Under the pieces are notes generated by a model, which worked only from the letters and a program-made list of their open reading frames with translations, was not told the DNA's origin and did not search any database. A stretch of 64,000 bases of DNA from Megalobrama amblycephala (Eukaryota; Chordata; Actinopteri; Cypriniformes; Xenocyprididae), in contig NC_063051.1 of NCBI RefSeq assembly GCF_018812025.1, positions 7,358,396 through 7,422,395 on the forward strand. Direction: 5' to 3'. The translations under genes were made by a program, and so were the position numbers. Each line of letters starts with the position of its first letter. Position 1 is the first letter of the stretch. Below, piece after piece: positions 12,084-23,290 of this stretch.

Positions 12084-12229
12084 AATTATTTTATGGGGCC
12101 ACTGTATGTGATGTAGGATAATACAATTGAATTATTGCAATTATATATATATATATACTGAATGTATATATATTGCAATAATTCATTTGTATTATCCTAC
12201 ATCACATACAGTGGCCCCATAAAATAATT
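12084..12229. repeat. Palindrome with 59-bp arms
   Basis: The left arm 12084-12142 and right arm 12171-12229 are complementary with only one or two mismatches, around an AT-rich spacer of about 28 bases. The arms contain ggggccactgtatgtgatg and its complement. The right arm leads into a sequence resembling a Tc1 end (acagtggccccataaaa), suggesting two transposon ends head to head. Confidence 0.85.
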
Positions 12230-12600
12230 AGACACATAAGCTACACTTAAATATTGGAATGTATTTGTATTATATAACAAAATATCAAACCAATTATAAT
12301 TTATATTAAAGAAATACGGCACAAGTACACATTTCAAGCAAAAGGTTGCAAAAAATGGTTGTGTTTCAAATGTGGTTGTCAAACAATGGCACTTGGTTTG
12401 ATATCTTATTTAAGATAAAATAATTGTGATTTAAAGTGACCATGAAATCAAAATTGAAAAATCTTGTTTTTTATGGCATATTGCAGTATTTATTATAAAT
12501 GATTTATCTCACTTACATGAGATCGACCAATAGCGAACCACATCCAACCAATCAATTACCAATGGACAAAATCAAGTAAACTTTTGAGCACAACTGTATG
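12205..12600. mobile_element. Probable Tc1-like non-autonomous fragment
   Basis: The left border 'acagtggccccat...ttagacac' resembles the terminal repeat of fish Tc1-like elements, and the right border near 'cttttgagcacaactgta' is the kind of end expected. There is no transposase reading frame, so assignment rests on the ends only. Confidence 0.45.
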
Positions 12601-13655
12601 TATCTGCACAAAAAATCATGGATTTAAAATCTCACAGCTCTTTTTGCCTTTCTCTAGAGTTAATGGCATTTCTGAAATGCTGTAATAGCAGTATTCTTCA
12701 CCTTTTCTTTCATCCACCATTTGCCAAGTGCGTGTCAAACAGTGACAGCGACTCTATTAGTTTCAGGGTGTTGCTCTTTTTCACAACAACTGAAATGTAA
12801 TAACATTCAGAGACCATTGACTGAGATAGGTGTGTGATTCCTCAAGGGAGGACCATTGATCAGGGGCAGCCATTAATGGCGCAATGTGGAGATGGATGGT
12901 GTCGGACAGAGGTTCATTTGAGCCCTTGGCCGATGTGTTCTGAATCTGTCAGCTACAGCAATCTGTCACCAAACCTTTGGCTTGACCACTATGTGCACCC
13001 TGGTGTCTGGGAAAGGATACAGCAGGGGAGGGAAAGAGAGCCAGAGAGATCTTTCAAATGAATACCGCTATGATGAATGATATTTACAGAGGGAGAATGG
13101 TAAGCAATGATCTGTAGAGTATTTTGGAATCACTATCCCTGCCTCATTAAGCTGTGTGGTTATGTGTTGACCCAGAATGTGAAAATAATATTTCTGAAAC
13201 TGTTTAAGCATTCATGTAAATGCAGATTTGTTGATTATCGCATTATGGTTAATGCGATAATTAGGGAAAAATCACTCATTTGTTTTTAAAAAGAAATAAT
13301 GCCAACGGAAAACTCCGGTTGTGTTAAATGATAATGATGCCGCTGGTGATGTCTCAAGGCATCATCAGCGAAATGGATTTATTAATAATGTTGACTTGTG
13401 CTTAAAGGGTTGTAATGTTTATTTGCAGAAGGCTGTCTGGGAAATTAAATGACTGTAAAAATGTTAAGAGTTTGTGTTCACACAATAGAATTTCAATAGA
13501 GTGTTTCTGAAGAATAAAAATAGGGAAATTTAATTCTGAAATGTAATTTATTCTGTCGTGCCATTGTTATTTTTAAAATAAAGTGTTTCTTCACATTTTG
13601 TATTGTATATATGAGCTCAGATATACAATTATATAATTTTGTGTTGAATATTTTA
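12601..13655. other. Single-copy intronic sequence with one short perfect hairpin
   Basis: No gene is recognised. At 13234-13261 two exact 12-base arms (attatcgcatta/taatgcgataat) enclose a four-base loop; this is too short to call a microRNA precursor. Confidence 0.4.
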
Positions 13656-13659
13656 TATT

Positions 13660-14118
13660 GCATAATAGAAGCATTTTCAAGACTTTTGTAACATTAAAAA
13701 TGTATTTACTGACACTTTTGATCAATTTAATGCATCCTTGCTGAATAAAAGTATTAATTTCTTTAATTTCTTTCCAAAAAAAAAAATGTATAATGTTACA
13801 AAAGATTTCTATTTCAGATAAATGTTCTTTTGAACTTTCTATTCATCAAAGAACCCTGAAAAAAAATGAATCCAACTGTTTTAAACATTAATAATAATAT
13901 TAAATGTTTCTTGAGTAGCAAATCAGCATATTAGAATGATTTCTGAAGGATCATGTGACACTGAAGACTGGAGTAATGATGCTGAAAATTCAGCTTTGAT
14001 CACAGGAATAAACTGCATTTTAAAATACATTCAAATAGAAAACAGTTATTTTAATGCATAACAGACTTCTTTTAAAAACATTACAAATCTCACCGATCCT
14101 AAACTCTTGAATGGCAGA
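13660..14118 (+). repeat. Interspersed repeat 'atcatgtgacactgaagact' family, copy 1
   Basis: It shares long blocks (gtttcttgag, gcatattagaatgattt, atcatgtgacactgaagact, gctgaaaattcagctttg) with copies at 20300, 33322 and 57223, all on the + strand. It ends with 'cttgaatggcag' just before the hAT element at 14135. It is a widespread fish repeat whose class I cannot name with confidence. Confidence 0.8.
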
Positions 14119-14134
14119 ATGTATGTATGTATAT

Positions 14135-15192
14135 TAGGGGTGTGACGAGATCTCGTGGCACGAGATCTCGCGAGACTAAACTGTGACGAGATTTCTCGTC
14201 GAGGCGAAAAGTAGTCTCGTGATGTTGCCATGACAGAGTGTTAGGATGATTAGGAAAGAATATGCCACCGCTACGTTTACATTATGCCTCCACTGTCGTT
14301 TTGCTTTGTATTTAAATAAAAAAAAACATTTAATTCAGTTGGATAACGGTCGCCGCCGCTCCATATTTACAGAGTACGCGCGACCGTTTAAAAGTGAAAG
14401 TAAACGCGCGCGCGCATTCAAACGTGATTTCAATACCCCGCATTTTGAAAGCGGCTCACTGATGAATACAGATATCTCTCAATATGAAAGCTATTTTAGG
14501 CTGGGCAGTGTAGTTGTAACCATCTCTCAGCTCTGTATCAAAGAAAAATTTGGTCTTATTTGATCTTTGAATATTGAGAGAGTGCGATTATGGTTGCACT
14601 TATTGTAAAGTGTTACCATAAAATGAATAACAGTTGTATTTACTAGTACAAACAATAAGGTTTCATTTGTTAACATTAGTTAATGCACTGTGAACTATCA
14701 TGAACTAACAATGAATGACTATTTTATCAACAAAGATTAATAAATACTGTAGCAAATATATTGCTTGTTGTTAGTTGATGTTGGTTAATATATTAATGTT
14801 AATAAATGAGACCTTATTGTAAAGTGTTACCATTTTATTTATACTGTTTTTATTTCTGTGATCAGATTGTGGAGAGGAGTTCAGTTAGGAGGTCAAAAGC
14901 TGTAGAAGCTCATAATTCATGTACAGTAAGATCTGAAGAGAAGCCAGTCAGTTGAGTTTGTGGCAAAACCTTTTACATTACTTGAGTATTGTTGTCTTTT
15001 ACTGCATATGATAATTCAGTCTCAGAAAGTAGAACTGAAATGACATTCATTACAAAATGATTAGTTAAAACATTTCAAATACACCTGCAGAATATTTTTT
15101 CTAGTCATGTATTTCGCCATCTTGTCTCATCTCGTGAACTCAATCTCGAGTCTCGTCTCGTCTCGTGAGATACTGGTCTCGTCACACCCCTA
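14135..15192. mobile_element. Non-autonomous hAT element, 1058 bp, perfect target duplication
   Basis: The ends taggggtgtgacgaga and tctcgtcacacccct are inverted repeats, extended by further 'ctcgtgag'-rich subterminal sequence. The element is flanked by an exact 8-bp duplication atgtatat at 14127-14134 and 15193-15200, as hAT elements generate. It has no transposase. A smaller inverted-repeat element lies inside. Confidence 0.9.
14600..14832. mobile_element. MITE nested in the hAT element
   Basis: The sequence aataaggtttcatttgttaa and its inverted counterpart (aataaatgagaccttatt) form the arms at about 14668-14817. The terminal motif cttattgtaaagtgttacca occurs at both 14600 and 14812 in the same orientation, implying partial duplication or a second truncated copy. 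A related fragment lies at 41123-41225. Confidence 0.7.
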
Positions 15193-15193
15193 A

Positions 15194-15200
<7 letters not shown>

Positions 15201-15224
<24 letters not shown>

Positions 15225-16077
15225 CAAAATATATATCAAAAGCAAGCCTTTATCATTTACTGGTATTCATGTGTGTTTCTTTTGTGTGCTTTTCAGTTTC
15301 TGTTTACACCAGCATGAGGTTTTGGACCTCTGCCCAGACTCACTCCTGTTTTGGGAGTGTTGACTTCATATTAGCGTTCGCTAACCACAGAGGTACTTTA
15401 GCCGTGTATGTGTGTTGTTTTTCAGCAGAGTCTGAACGGCCATATCTTGCAGGCGAAAATTTGCTGTCAGCAGCCCAGCCCGGACTTTCCACGGCTCGTT
15501 GGTTATCAGAGTGCGTCTTGTGTCAAGGAAAAACACAGCGTATTTGTGTCAAAGCTCTGACCCGGTAAAGAACATTTGATGTGACATCTATTCATTTAGA
15601 CTTTTTAGAGACCATCTCACCCCTCCCCACACCTAAACATCTCTGATCAGGTAACCAGTGTGGCGTCGAGACGGAGTGTTTGATCTTCCATTTCTGCAGA
15701 CCGCAGATGGCTAGCTCTCCTATCGCCTCATAACAATTTCATAAGTGACTTGCTGTAAATTGCCATAGCGATGGTATGGTAATTGGGTTGCCAGTCTGCT
15801 TCACTTGCTCTCTCTGGTCAAAGAAAAAAAAAAAGGAGAGAAGCATTTCTCTTTCTTTTCGCTGCAGTCACACTGAGTAATAAGTGTTAGGACAGATGGA
15901 GCGAAAGTGAGCTTGATCATAGAGTCGAGGAAAAAGAGTGGACTCATTTCCTGCAGCACAACTTGCCGAATGTGCTAGTAATGTGCTACTCAATGTAATT
16001 GTGCTGAACTGAGATAAAGAGCATTTCCTGTACTGCCTCTACTGACCACCCATGTCATCTAAAAATATAGCTGCACT

Positions 16078-16108
<31 letters not shown>

Positions 16109-16301
16109 GGTTGTTGAAGTTTGTAGCTTTGCTTCTTGGCATAAAAATTTGGTCTACAGACATAGGTTAGTTAGGAAATTTCCTTAGGCAGAAAAATGTG
16201 AGTGTCTGTAAAATGGCAGTAATTTTTTTAATATGTTTTTGAAACAGAACATGTGAGTGAGGCTCTCTATGTCAGTGCGCTCCGCTCAATCATTAATCCC
16301 T
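15201..16301. other. Single-copy intronic sequence with a 29-T run
   Basis: A short TA tract adjoins the hAT element and a T homopolymer occupies 16080-16108. The 121-codon open frame at 15203-15568 begins in the TA tract and has no recognisable motif, so I do not treat it as a gene. Confidence 0.4.
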
Positions 16302-16305
16302 TTAA

Positions 16306-17129
16306 CCCTTAAATGCATACCTCGGGTCTTTAGTGACCCGGGACGTCATTCACTACCCTCCTCCTCGTTCATTTTTTAAAGTTAGAAATCAACCTTCTTG
16401 GTATTCCTCAATCAATTCATTCTAAAGAATATAACAAGAATTATAAAAGAATGCCTGTTTTTGTATTCATTTTTTGTAAAAATTGTATAGGGTCGCTATC
16501 GACCCGAGGTGTGTATGAGTGTACGTATATTTTTTCTGCACAGCAATAATTGATTTTTTAGATGATGGAATAAGTGCAATTCACCTTCCTTCCACAAGGT
16601 GGCAATGTCTGATACACAATGCTGAAGTGACAACTCATTTAGACAGAAAACGAAAGAATAAGCAAAACATGAAATGGCTCAGCGATTTACTGCAGAGCAA
16701 GTACTGAACACAATCAAATATGACTGTAACTGTTACAGGATGGATCTGGTGAAGCTGTTAGCGATCGAAATATTGATTTTAAAGATGCTGAAAATTATAT
16801 AGTTTTGAGAATATGTTTGAGATCGCAAATGGGCTCATATTCGTGACCTCAAACATAAAACTAGCCTATTATTTGCTGAATTTACTGGGAAATGAGCTCT
16901 GACGAGGACAGTGATGATGGCATAAAACATCTGCTCAAACTGAGCCCTTTCAAGCTCCAAAAGGTAACAAAATATGATTTATTTTATTCTTCTGTAATTG
17001 TTACTCTAATATCAGAGGAGTTTTATATTATCGCGACAGGTAGAGATCCTTCTGTGTTAGATATAGATCCGGGTCGATAAAGACCCGAATATGTAAGAAT
17101 GATTGGCGAAACAGTCATGCATTTAAGGG
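16306..17129 (+). mobile_element. piggyBac-type element relic between TTAA sites
   Basis: The element is bounded by TTAA at 16302-16305 and 17130-17133. Its ends cccttaaatgcat and atgcatttaaggg are exact 13-bp inverted repeats. Subterminal 'gacccg' motifs (cgggtctttagtgacccg on the left, gggtcgataaagacccg on the right) add further symmetry. TTAA target sites are the hallmark of piggyBac. At 824 bp it lacks most of a transposase, keeping at best N-terminal remnants. Confidence 0.85.
16674..17080 (+). pseudogene. piggyBac transposase N-terminal remnants
   Basis: A short frame from 16674 reads MAQRFTAEQVLNTI and another from 16892 reads MSSDEDSDDGIKHLL. N-terminal 'RF(T/S)AEEAL' and acidic Ser-Asp-Glu segments are common at the start of PGBD/piggyBac transposases. 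The catalytic DDD domain and C-terminal cysteine-rich domain are absent. Assignment relies on the surrounding TTAA-flanked inverted repeats; the protein similarity alone would be weak. Confidence 0.5.
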
Positions 17130-17337
17130 TTAAATGCAAATGAGCTGCTGCTCCCAGGCCTCTTTCCAGAAAAGTGCAGAGCTTTAACAGCTTGTGCTTT
17201 GGTTGCTCAGCAACAACAAAGCTGGAGAATCTCACGCAGCCAAAATGAGGATTGTCAGTAATGGTGTTCAGCCTTACATTGTTCAAACTGGAGTTTGCTT
17301 GTTGTAGTGCCTACCAGCCGTTTGTTGTAGTCCTTAA
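17130..17337 (+). repeat. Truncated copy of the 'aatgcaaatgagctgctgct' TTAA-family repeat
   Basis: It matches 25758-25930 and 26270-26310 with the middle missing. It retains the start of a short open frame (MRIVSNGVQPYIVQTG, from about 17246) that is also present in the longer copy. The piggyBac relic abuts its TTAA. Confidence 0.75.
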
Positions 17338-17757
17338 AAATAAATTTCTGGTGTAATATATGTTGTGTTTTTAAAGAAGGCAGTATTCATTTTAATAATA
17401 TTAATAATAATGGATATTGTTTTTTATTAGTGTGTAATTGTATAAATAGTGCATTTGTGTACCAGTACTTTAGATTTTTTTATTCGTGCAGCGCTGATTT
17501 TTTAGTACTAAGCACAGTGCACTTGTGAAAAGTGAGACTTCGTTTTTTTTTAAGGAAGGTGTTCTGTGGATGTGCCACTGTGCTCTGGTCAGTGCACCAT
17601 TAATGAATACTTCATGATGTTATTTAACTCTCGGATGACTAAATCAATATTACCCTTCCTTCTTTATTGAGCATAGAACATTGATGGAGGAACAGATGTT
17701 TTTTACTGCCATGAAGAGTCAGTACATCCTGAACATATCAGACTTCTTACATCATAC

Positions 17758-17759
<2 letters not shown>

Positions 17760-17803
<44 letters not shown>
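17760..17803. repeat. (CA)n microsatellite
   Basis: An uninterrupted dinucleotide array of about 22 units. Confidence 0.97.
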
Positions 17804-18166
17804 ATCTCTGCTCCATTGAACCGGTGAGGCTGATATTGTCTGTCAAGTGCCTTGGGATGAAGAGACTACCGAGACTCTAGCGATGAATGTGTGTTTGGTT
17901 CCAGGAAGAACCTGGCCACTTCGTGAATACTTTAATGAATGTTTTTAAGCATGTTGCATTTGGCATGTGTCAGGCCAACAGTGTCGTGTGTAATGTAGCT
18001 GTTTGTGAATATAAAAGGTCTGCAAAATTTTAGTTGTTGTCAGAGTCTATTCTGCCTGAAACGAGTCGTCAGTAATACCAGTCTTACTTCCTGCATGAAC
18101 CAAACTGTTCTTGTCTGTTCTTCTATGGAAGCTTGTTTCCGCCACTAAATAAAAAATAAAAAAGAT

Positions 18167-18669
18167 AATTGCGACTTTTTATCTCACAATTCTGATTTTT
18201 TTCTCGCAATTGCGAGTTTAAATCTCTGAATTCTGACTTCTCAGAATGGCGTGATATAAACTCGCAATTGCAAATTATAAAGTCAGAATTGCAAAATATA
18301 AACTCGCAATTGTGAGTTATAAAGTCAGAATTGTGAGTTAGAAACACAACTGCGAGCTATAAAGTCAGAATTGCGAGTTATAAGTCAGAACTGTGTCATA
18401 TAAACTCGCAATTGTGTGTTATAAATTCAGAATTGTGAGATATAAACTTTGAATTCTTAGAATTGAGTTTATATCAGTTTTGATAAAAGAAGTCAGAATT
18501 GTGAGAAAAAAGTCAGAATTGCGAGATTTAAATGTTCAATTCTGACTTTTTTCTCAGAATTGAGTTTATATCACAGTTCTGAGAAAAGAACTCAGAATTC
18601 TGAGAAAAAAAACAGAATTTCGAGTTTATATATCTTCATTTATTCAGAATTGCGAGACGTAAACTCAGT
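18167..18669. repeat. Degenerate 'ataaagtcagaattgcgag' satellite array
   Basis: About 500 bp are built from short, alternating, partly inverted units such as ataaactcgcaattgtgag and ataaagtcagaattgcgag. Many units are self-complementary (ctcgcaattgcgag). The array switches strand sense several times (ctgactt on the left, aagtcag further right). It is non-coding. Confidence 0.9.
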
Positions 18670-18679
18670 TTAGTTTTAT

Positions 18680-19110
18680 AACTCGGTTATAGTTTTCTGC
18701 ACTGCTAAACCTAATCCACTTTGCGTGAAATTCTAAAGGATGAGGACAAGCTTGAATTGATACGGTAAAACCGACACCATTGTTACTCTTCGTATCACTG
18801 TGTGTATCAAGTGCTGAGGAAGATTCGGAGCTGAAATTCAGATATGGTGATGGCCATTTAGTTTCTGACACACGCTGTAAGCAGTAGACCAATCACAAAA
18901 GACTGGGCCATCTGACCAATCAGAGCAGAGTAAGCTCTCGGAAAGGAGGGGTTTAGAGAGACTGAATCCTTTATCGAACCATTTTGAACACTGTGAGGAA
19001 AGAGGAGATGCTGCATTGTATATTATGAGAAAATTAAAGTGTTTTGATCTTGGATGCATGTAAACTTATTTACCTCCAAAACTAAATTAGGAACCTTTAA
19101 AATAGCACAA
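18680..19110 (-). repeat. Copy of the repeat also present at 55213-56053 (opposite strand)
   Basis: The reverse complement matches the later copy through gtctctctaaacccc, ctctgattggtcaga, cccagtct.ttgtgattggt and acagcgtgtcagaaa. The copy lacks the left part of the longer element. A cluster of CCAAT-box-like 'gattggtcag' motifs is conserved in both. Confidence 0.8.
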
Positions 19111-20290
19111 TGGGGCACTTGACTGAATATCATTGCATTAGCAAGAAGTTTGATTTTATGAGAAAATTATATAGTGCAAGGACATTTCTAATTATATGAT
19201 TATATTATATTAATCCAATGTAGTCTGGAATGGTTTGTTTTTGCTCTAGGTTAAACAAACTGTCCCTGTAGTTATTAGCTTTGAGGCTACAAACAGAGCT
19301 TTGTGTTTGAAACATATAAGAGGAGTTAACAGATATGAAGAGGCTTTGTTATCGCTCATGGGTAATTGTTGCCTGTCACATGAAACGAAAGCAGATTGTA
19401 CCTTTAAGGACATCCCTTTATCCTTTTGTTTAGCTCGGCAACATAATAACTGTTTTGATGTGTTCTCGGCTAATGACGGTTTAATCATTTGTTTACTACA
19501 TTCATCTGAGGTATATGGATATATTTTGTCAGTGTTTGCTTTAACGGTTAAGCACCTTGCTCTCATATTTTCATCCAGCATCTCCGTCACAGTGTTTCTA
19601 GGTGGAAAAACAACCTTTGAATAGCAATTTTGTGTGAACAAAGTCTGTCATCTCTCTCTCTTGCACCAAAGCAGAGGGTGGCTGTGTTATGCTAATTCAA
19701 TAGGAGCTTAGCAGGAACATTTTATGTATTTTCTCTCCTTTTTTGTTATTTGTCAATATGTTCGCTGACTATTTGTGGAAAAAGAGCCGCTCGGCTCCAA
19801 AAATGTTCATCAATGACAGACTGGAAAAGCACAAAAGTAAGGCATAAGGGGAAAAAAATGCCTGCTTAATGCTCATACTTGCATCTGAGGCAGCAATCTG
19901 TTCTGTTTTATTTTTAAAATGGCCTTTACCCTTGTGGAGAATGTCACACATCCCAATGTTAGATGATTTTACCCTTCAACTCGCATTAATGAGAAACTGC
20001 ATGGAGACTCTTAGATCCTAACCACATCTGACAAGTGCCAGCAACATTTGCAAATCCTGTGAAATAACCATATGTTTGTCATTGCAAGAGAGACTTTTTG
20101 GGTGATTGGAAAAACCATGTTTTTTTTTTTGTTTTTTGTTTTTTTATATGAACTATTGTATTTTGAAAAGGTATTCTTTATTTGTAAATTAAGTATCCGG
20201 ACACTTTAGCCACACTTAAAATATTATAAGTATCATTGCATTAGATCATATAAATTCATAAGTCATAAGAAAGTAAGTTATTAGGTTTGA
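19111..20290. other. Single-copy intronic block of balanced composition
   Basis: Long overlapping open frames on both strands at 19246-19641 (131 codons on minus, 107 on plus) show no family motif. Open frames on both strands together usually reflect base composition, not coding. No transposon termini are seen between 19,240 and 19,960, so this is a candidate conserved non-coding block. Confidence 0.35.
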
Positions 20291-20299
20291 AATACTACT

Positions 20300-20528
20300 G
20301 TTAAAAAGTTTGGGGCCAGTACAATTATTTTTTAAAATAAATTAGTACTTTTATTCAGCAATGAATCATTAAATTGATCAAAATTGACAGTAAAGACATT
20401 ACAATACATTTCTATTTCAAATAAATCCTGTTCTCTTGAGTCATCAAAGATGATTTTTTTTCATCAAAAAAGATGAAAAAAATGTATATCAGCAACATTG
20501 ATAATGTTAAGAAATGTTTTTTTGAGGC
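20300..20528 (+). repeat. Interspersed repeat 'atcatgtgacactgaagact' family, truncated copy 2
   Basis: It starts with 'aaaagtttggggccagta' and shares the left two-thirds of the family (cagtaaagacatta, tttctatttcaaataaa) but stops before the 'catgtgacactgaag' core. Confidence 0.7.
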
Positions 20529-20529
20529 T

Positions 20530-21534
20530 GATTTGGGGCCTGGAGAAGTTTTGACATGCCCTGACATTTGTGCTTTTTTCAGTTGTTCATAAATATATTA
20601 ATGGAAAAAGTGTCATTACACTGTATTCAGCACAAACTAGGCTACCATAATATGTGAGGAACATGTATGTACATGTTTGTGTTTTTGAAGGAATAACGTT
20701 TATGCGTGGTTATTGAAAAAAACAAAAAACTTAAGTCACTGAAATAAGGCCAAAAAAATAATATTATATATGTGTTCACAAGACTTCTGGGTATTGGAGG
20801 TTATATGGTATATATATAGGTTATTAATGCTTCAAAATTATGTAAAAATTATCCTGCCTACTCCTTCATATAAAACAATAGAGAGATTTAAATTTTCTAA
20901 GACACTTTTTGTCAAGAAACACAGTATGCGTGGAGGCGTGAATCATCATGAATAATGGGTGATTCTCACCTGAGAAGACAAAAGAATTGCATAATGACCT
21001 GTAATGACTTGCATAATAATGAGGTCTTTCAGTCAGGTAGGCTGTGAAAAAAACGTCTGTGATCATGTCTCAAGCTCATCATGGTGTATATCAAACATAC
21101 AGAAAAAACAGCAATACTGTGAAATATTATTACAATTTAAAATAATGGTATTCTATTATATACTTTAAAATATAATGTATTTCTGTGATGCAAAGTGTCT
21201 GAACAATTATGTTACCTCTATGGCATTTCATATAGCCGTTTAGCTTAAAAGCATGCACATTTGGAGAAATATTGATGGATTCTCATATGTTTGTCAATTT
21301 TCTATACAGAGTAGTAATATTTATTCAATATTTATTGTCATCACTATGAGCGCTGGATACTGTGTTTTCAATTCATACTGGCAGCTGGAGGGCGCTCTGT
21401 GCACCTTTAGTCCACAAATATCTCCTAAAGAAGAATAGGCCATGTGACAATCCAGGAACTAACAGGCTTCCAGAGATCGCTAACTATGGCTATGCAAAAC
21501 ACTTGGAGTAATGGCTGCATTATTTACATTTTAA
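20530..21534. other. AT-rich intronic sequence, nothing recognised
   Basis: Only short meaningless open frames are present. Confidence 0.4.
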
Positions 21535-21537
21535 ATT

Positions 21538-21660
21538 AGGGCTGTCAAACGATTATTATTAATAATATTTAAAAAAAAAAAAATAATCCAATTAATTAGA
21601 TGATGTGGTGATTAATTAATCTTATTAACCGCAAATTAATCGCACATCAAATTTGGATAG
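21538..21660. mobile_element. hAT-like terminal fragment ('agggctgtcaaacgatta')
   Basis: The motif gggctgtcaaacgatta followed by gattaattaat...ttaatcgcacatcaaa resembles the end of widespread vertebrate hAT elements. No opposite end was found, so it is probably truncated. Confidence 0.45.
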
Positions 21661-22926
21661 AAATTACCCCCAAAAGAAAACTTAAAGTCATTGTTGTGTT
21701 AAATGAGAAAAGCATCAAATAGACATTACAAAAAGTAGCTTTAGAAAAAAAAAATGTATTTGATTCAACGTAGAATTTATTACACACAAACTTTTAGGCT
21801 TCAACTAATAAGCTTCTCATTTTAAATATAGCTTCTCGTTTATTTTGGCTTCTGTCAAATAACATAAACTAGTTTTGATGCGTTTATCATCCTTCTTGTT
21901 TATCCATTCCTCAGTGCTTGTCAATGTGGGATCAATGGATGTGATTGTGACGTTAAAAGAAGTGCCTAAGAGCCGTGCCAGCTCCCATTACTGTTAGCGC
22001 CCCGATCGTGCCCCCTCCTGCTGCTGAGGCAGACGTTCCCTGACTCTGCCAGACGACCAGCCTGCACACCTTAAGTGAAACATATCGATCGCAGCTATTG
22101 CAAGTCCATGGAATTTTTGCGCAGATGTCCAGAGAAAGACACGGCACCTTCGTAGAAATGGCCTCACGTCAGTCGAGTATACAGAGCCAAGAAGTAACTG
22201 TTTAATTCTCTTTGTTGGTCCTCAGGCACCTTGCTGAACACTGGCCACTTAATCTTCACAGGAGCCGATTGCTCACGTACACACACGTACTGCCTATAGA
22301 TTTGGTTGGCTTGTTTATGACCTTGGTGAAAGGGTTGTGGTTTAATCAGTACTTTGCACTGTTTCTCCAGGCCCCGCCAACCTATTCCTGCAGTGTAAGG
22401 AAGGCAGCTATTCTGAGAAAGGTTTCCCACAGCAGGTTGAGGGCTGATCTAGGATCAGGTGCTCCTGTGTCTGTGCTGATCTCTGTGGCTGTGCCAAAAA
22501 CATTCTGTTCCAGGAACATGACACTTTCTTTGTTTTGCAAATTTGATTCAATTTCAGTGTGACCTCGAGTTAAGGAACACATTTTGATCAGTGCCAAACA
22601 TAGAAACTGTTAATTTTCACTGCCAAAATGAAAAGAGTTTTCACAGAAGCTCTTGAGCGCACAGATAATATCATTTACATTTATTCATTTGTGTGCTCTG
22701 GATTGCACCCATTGCATTGGTGTTGCTAGTGCCATGCTCTTCCACATGGGTGTCAAACTCATTTTAAGAGGGCTGATGGAGAAAACGTCATTTTATGCAG
22801 CTAGTTTAAAAGCAAACATACAAACAAACTTTGCTGTACCCATTATTTCCTCAGGTTTTAAGAGCAGATTTTTTAAAGAATTTCAAATTTATTTCTTTAT
22901 TTTAAGAAATTCTTAAATGAATGTTT
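21661..22926. other. Intronic sequence without recognised features
   Basis: The segment 21,950-22,560 is more GC-rich and has several overlapping open frames on both strands, none with a known motif. Confidence 0.35.
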
Positions 22927-23290
22927 TTAAAGGAATAAAGGAATGCTTCATCCAAAAATGAAAATTACCCCATGAATTACTCACTCTCATCCCATCCTAG
23001 GTGTATATGACTTCTTTCAGACGTATACAATCGTTATTGTTAAGTTAAATAATGTCCTGGCTCTTCCAAGCTTTATAATGGCAGTGAATAGAGGATGAGA
23101 TTTTGAAGCCTATAAAAAATCGCATCCATCCATCATAAAAGATATCCACACGGCCCCGGTGGGTTAATAAAGGCCTTTTGAAGTGAAGTGATGCGTTTGT
23201 GTAAGAAAAATATCCATATTTAAAGGGTTAGTTCACCCAAAAATGAAATTTCTGTCATTAATTACTCACCCTCACGTCATCCCAAACTAG
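22927..23290. mobile_element. Two abutting truncated MITEs
   Basis: A first unit (22927-23220) runs from 'ttaaaggaataa' through catccaaaaatgaaaattac and is related to 32942-33130. A second (23221-23290) begins ttaaagggttagttcaccca and stops after about 70 bp. Neither has its second terminus. Confidence 0.65.

Noticed and set aside
13234..13261. Perfect 12-base hairpin considered as a microRNA or terminator
   Set aside because: The stem is too short for a microRNA precursor, and such terminators are not used in this setting.
14246..14563. 105-codon open frame inside the hAT element
   Set aside because: It has no zinc-finger, catalytic or hAT dimerisation motif and sits in a non-autonomous element.
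19246..19641. 131-codon minus-strand open frame considered as an antisense gene
   Set aside because: A long frame overlaps it on the opposite strand, and there is no motif or splice structure.
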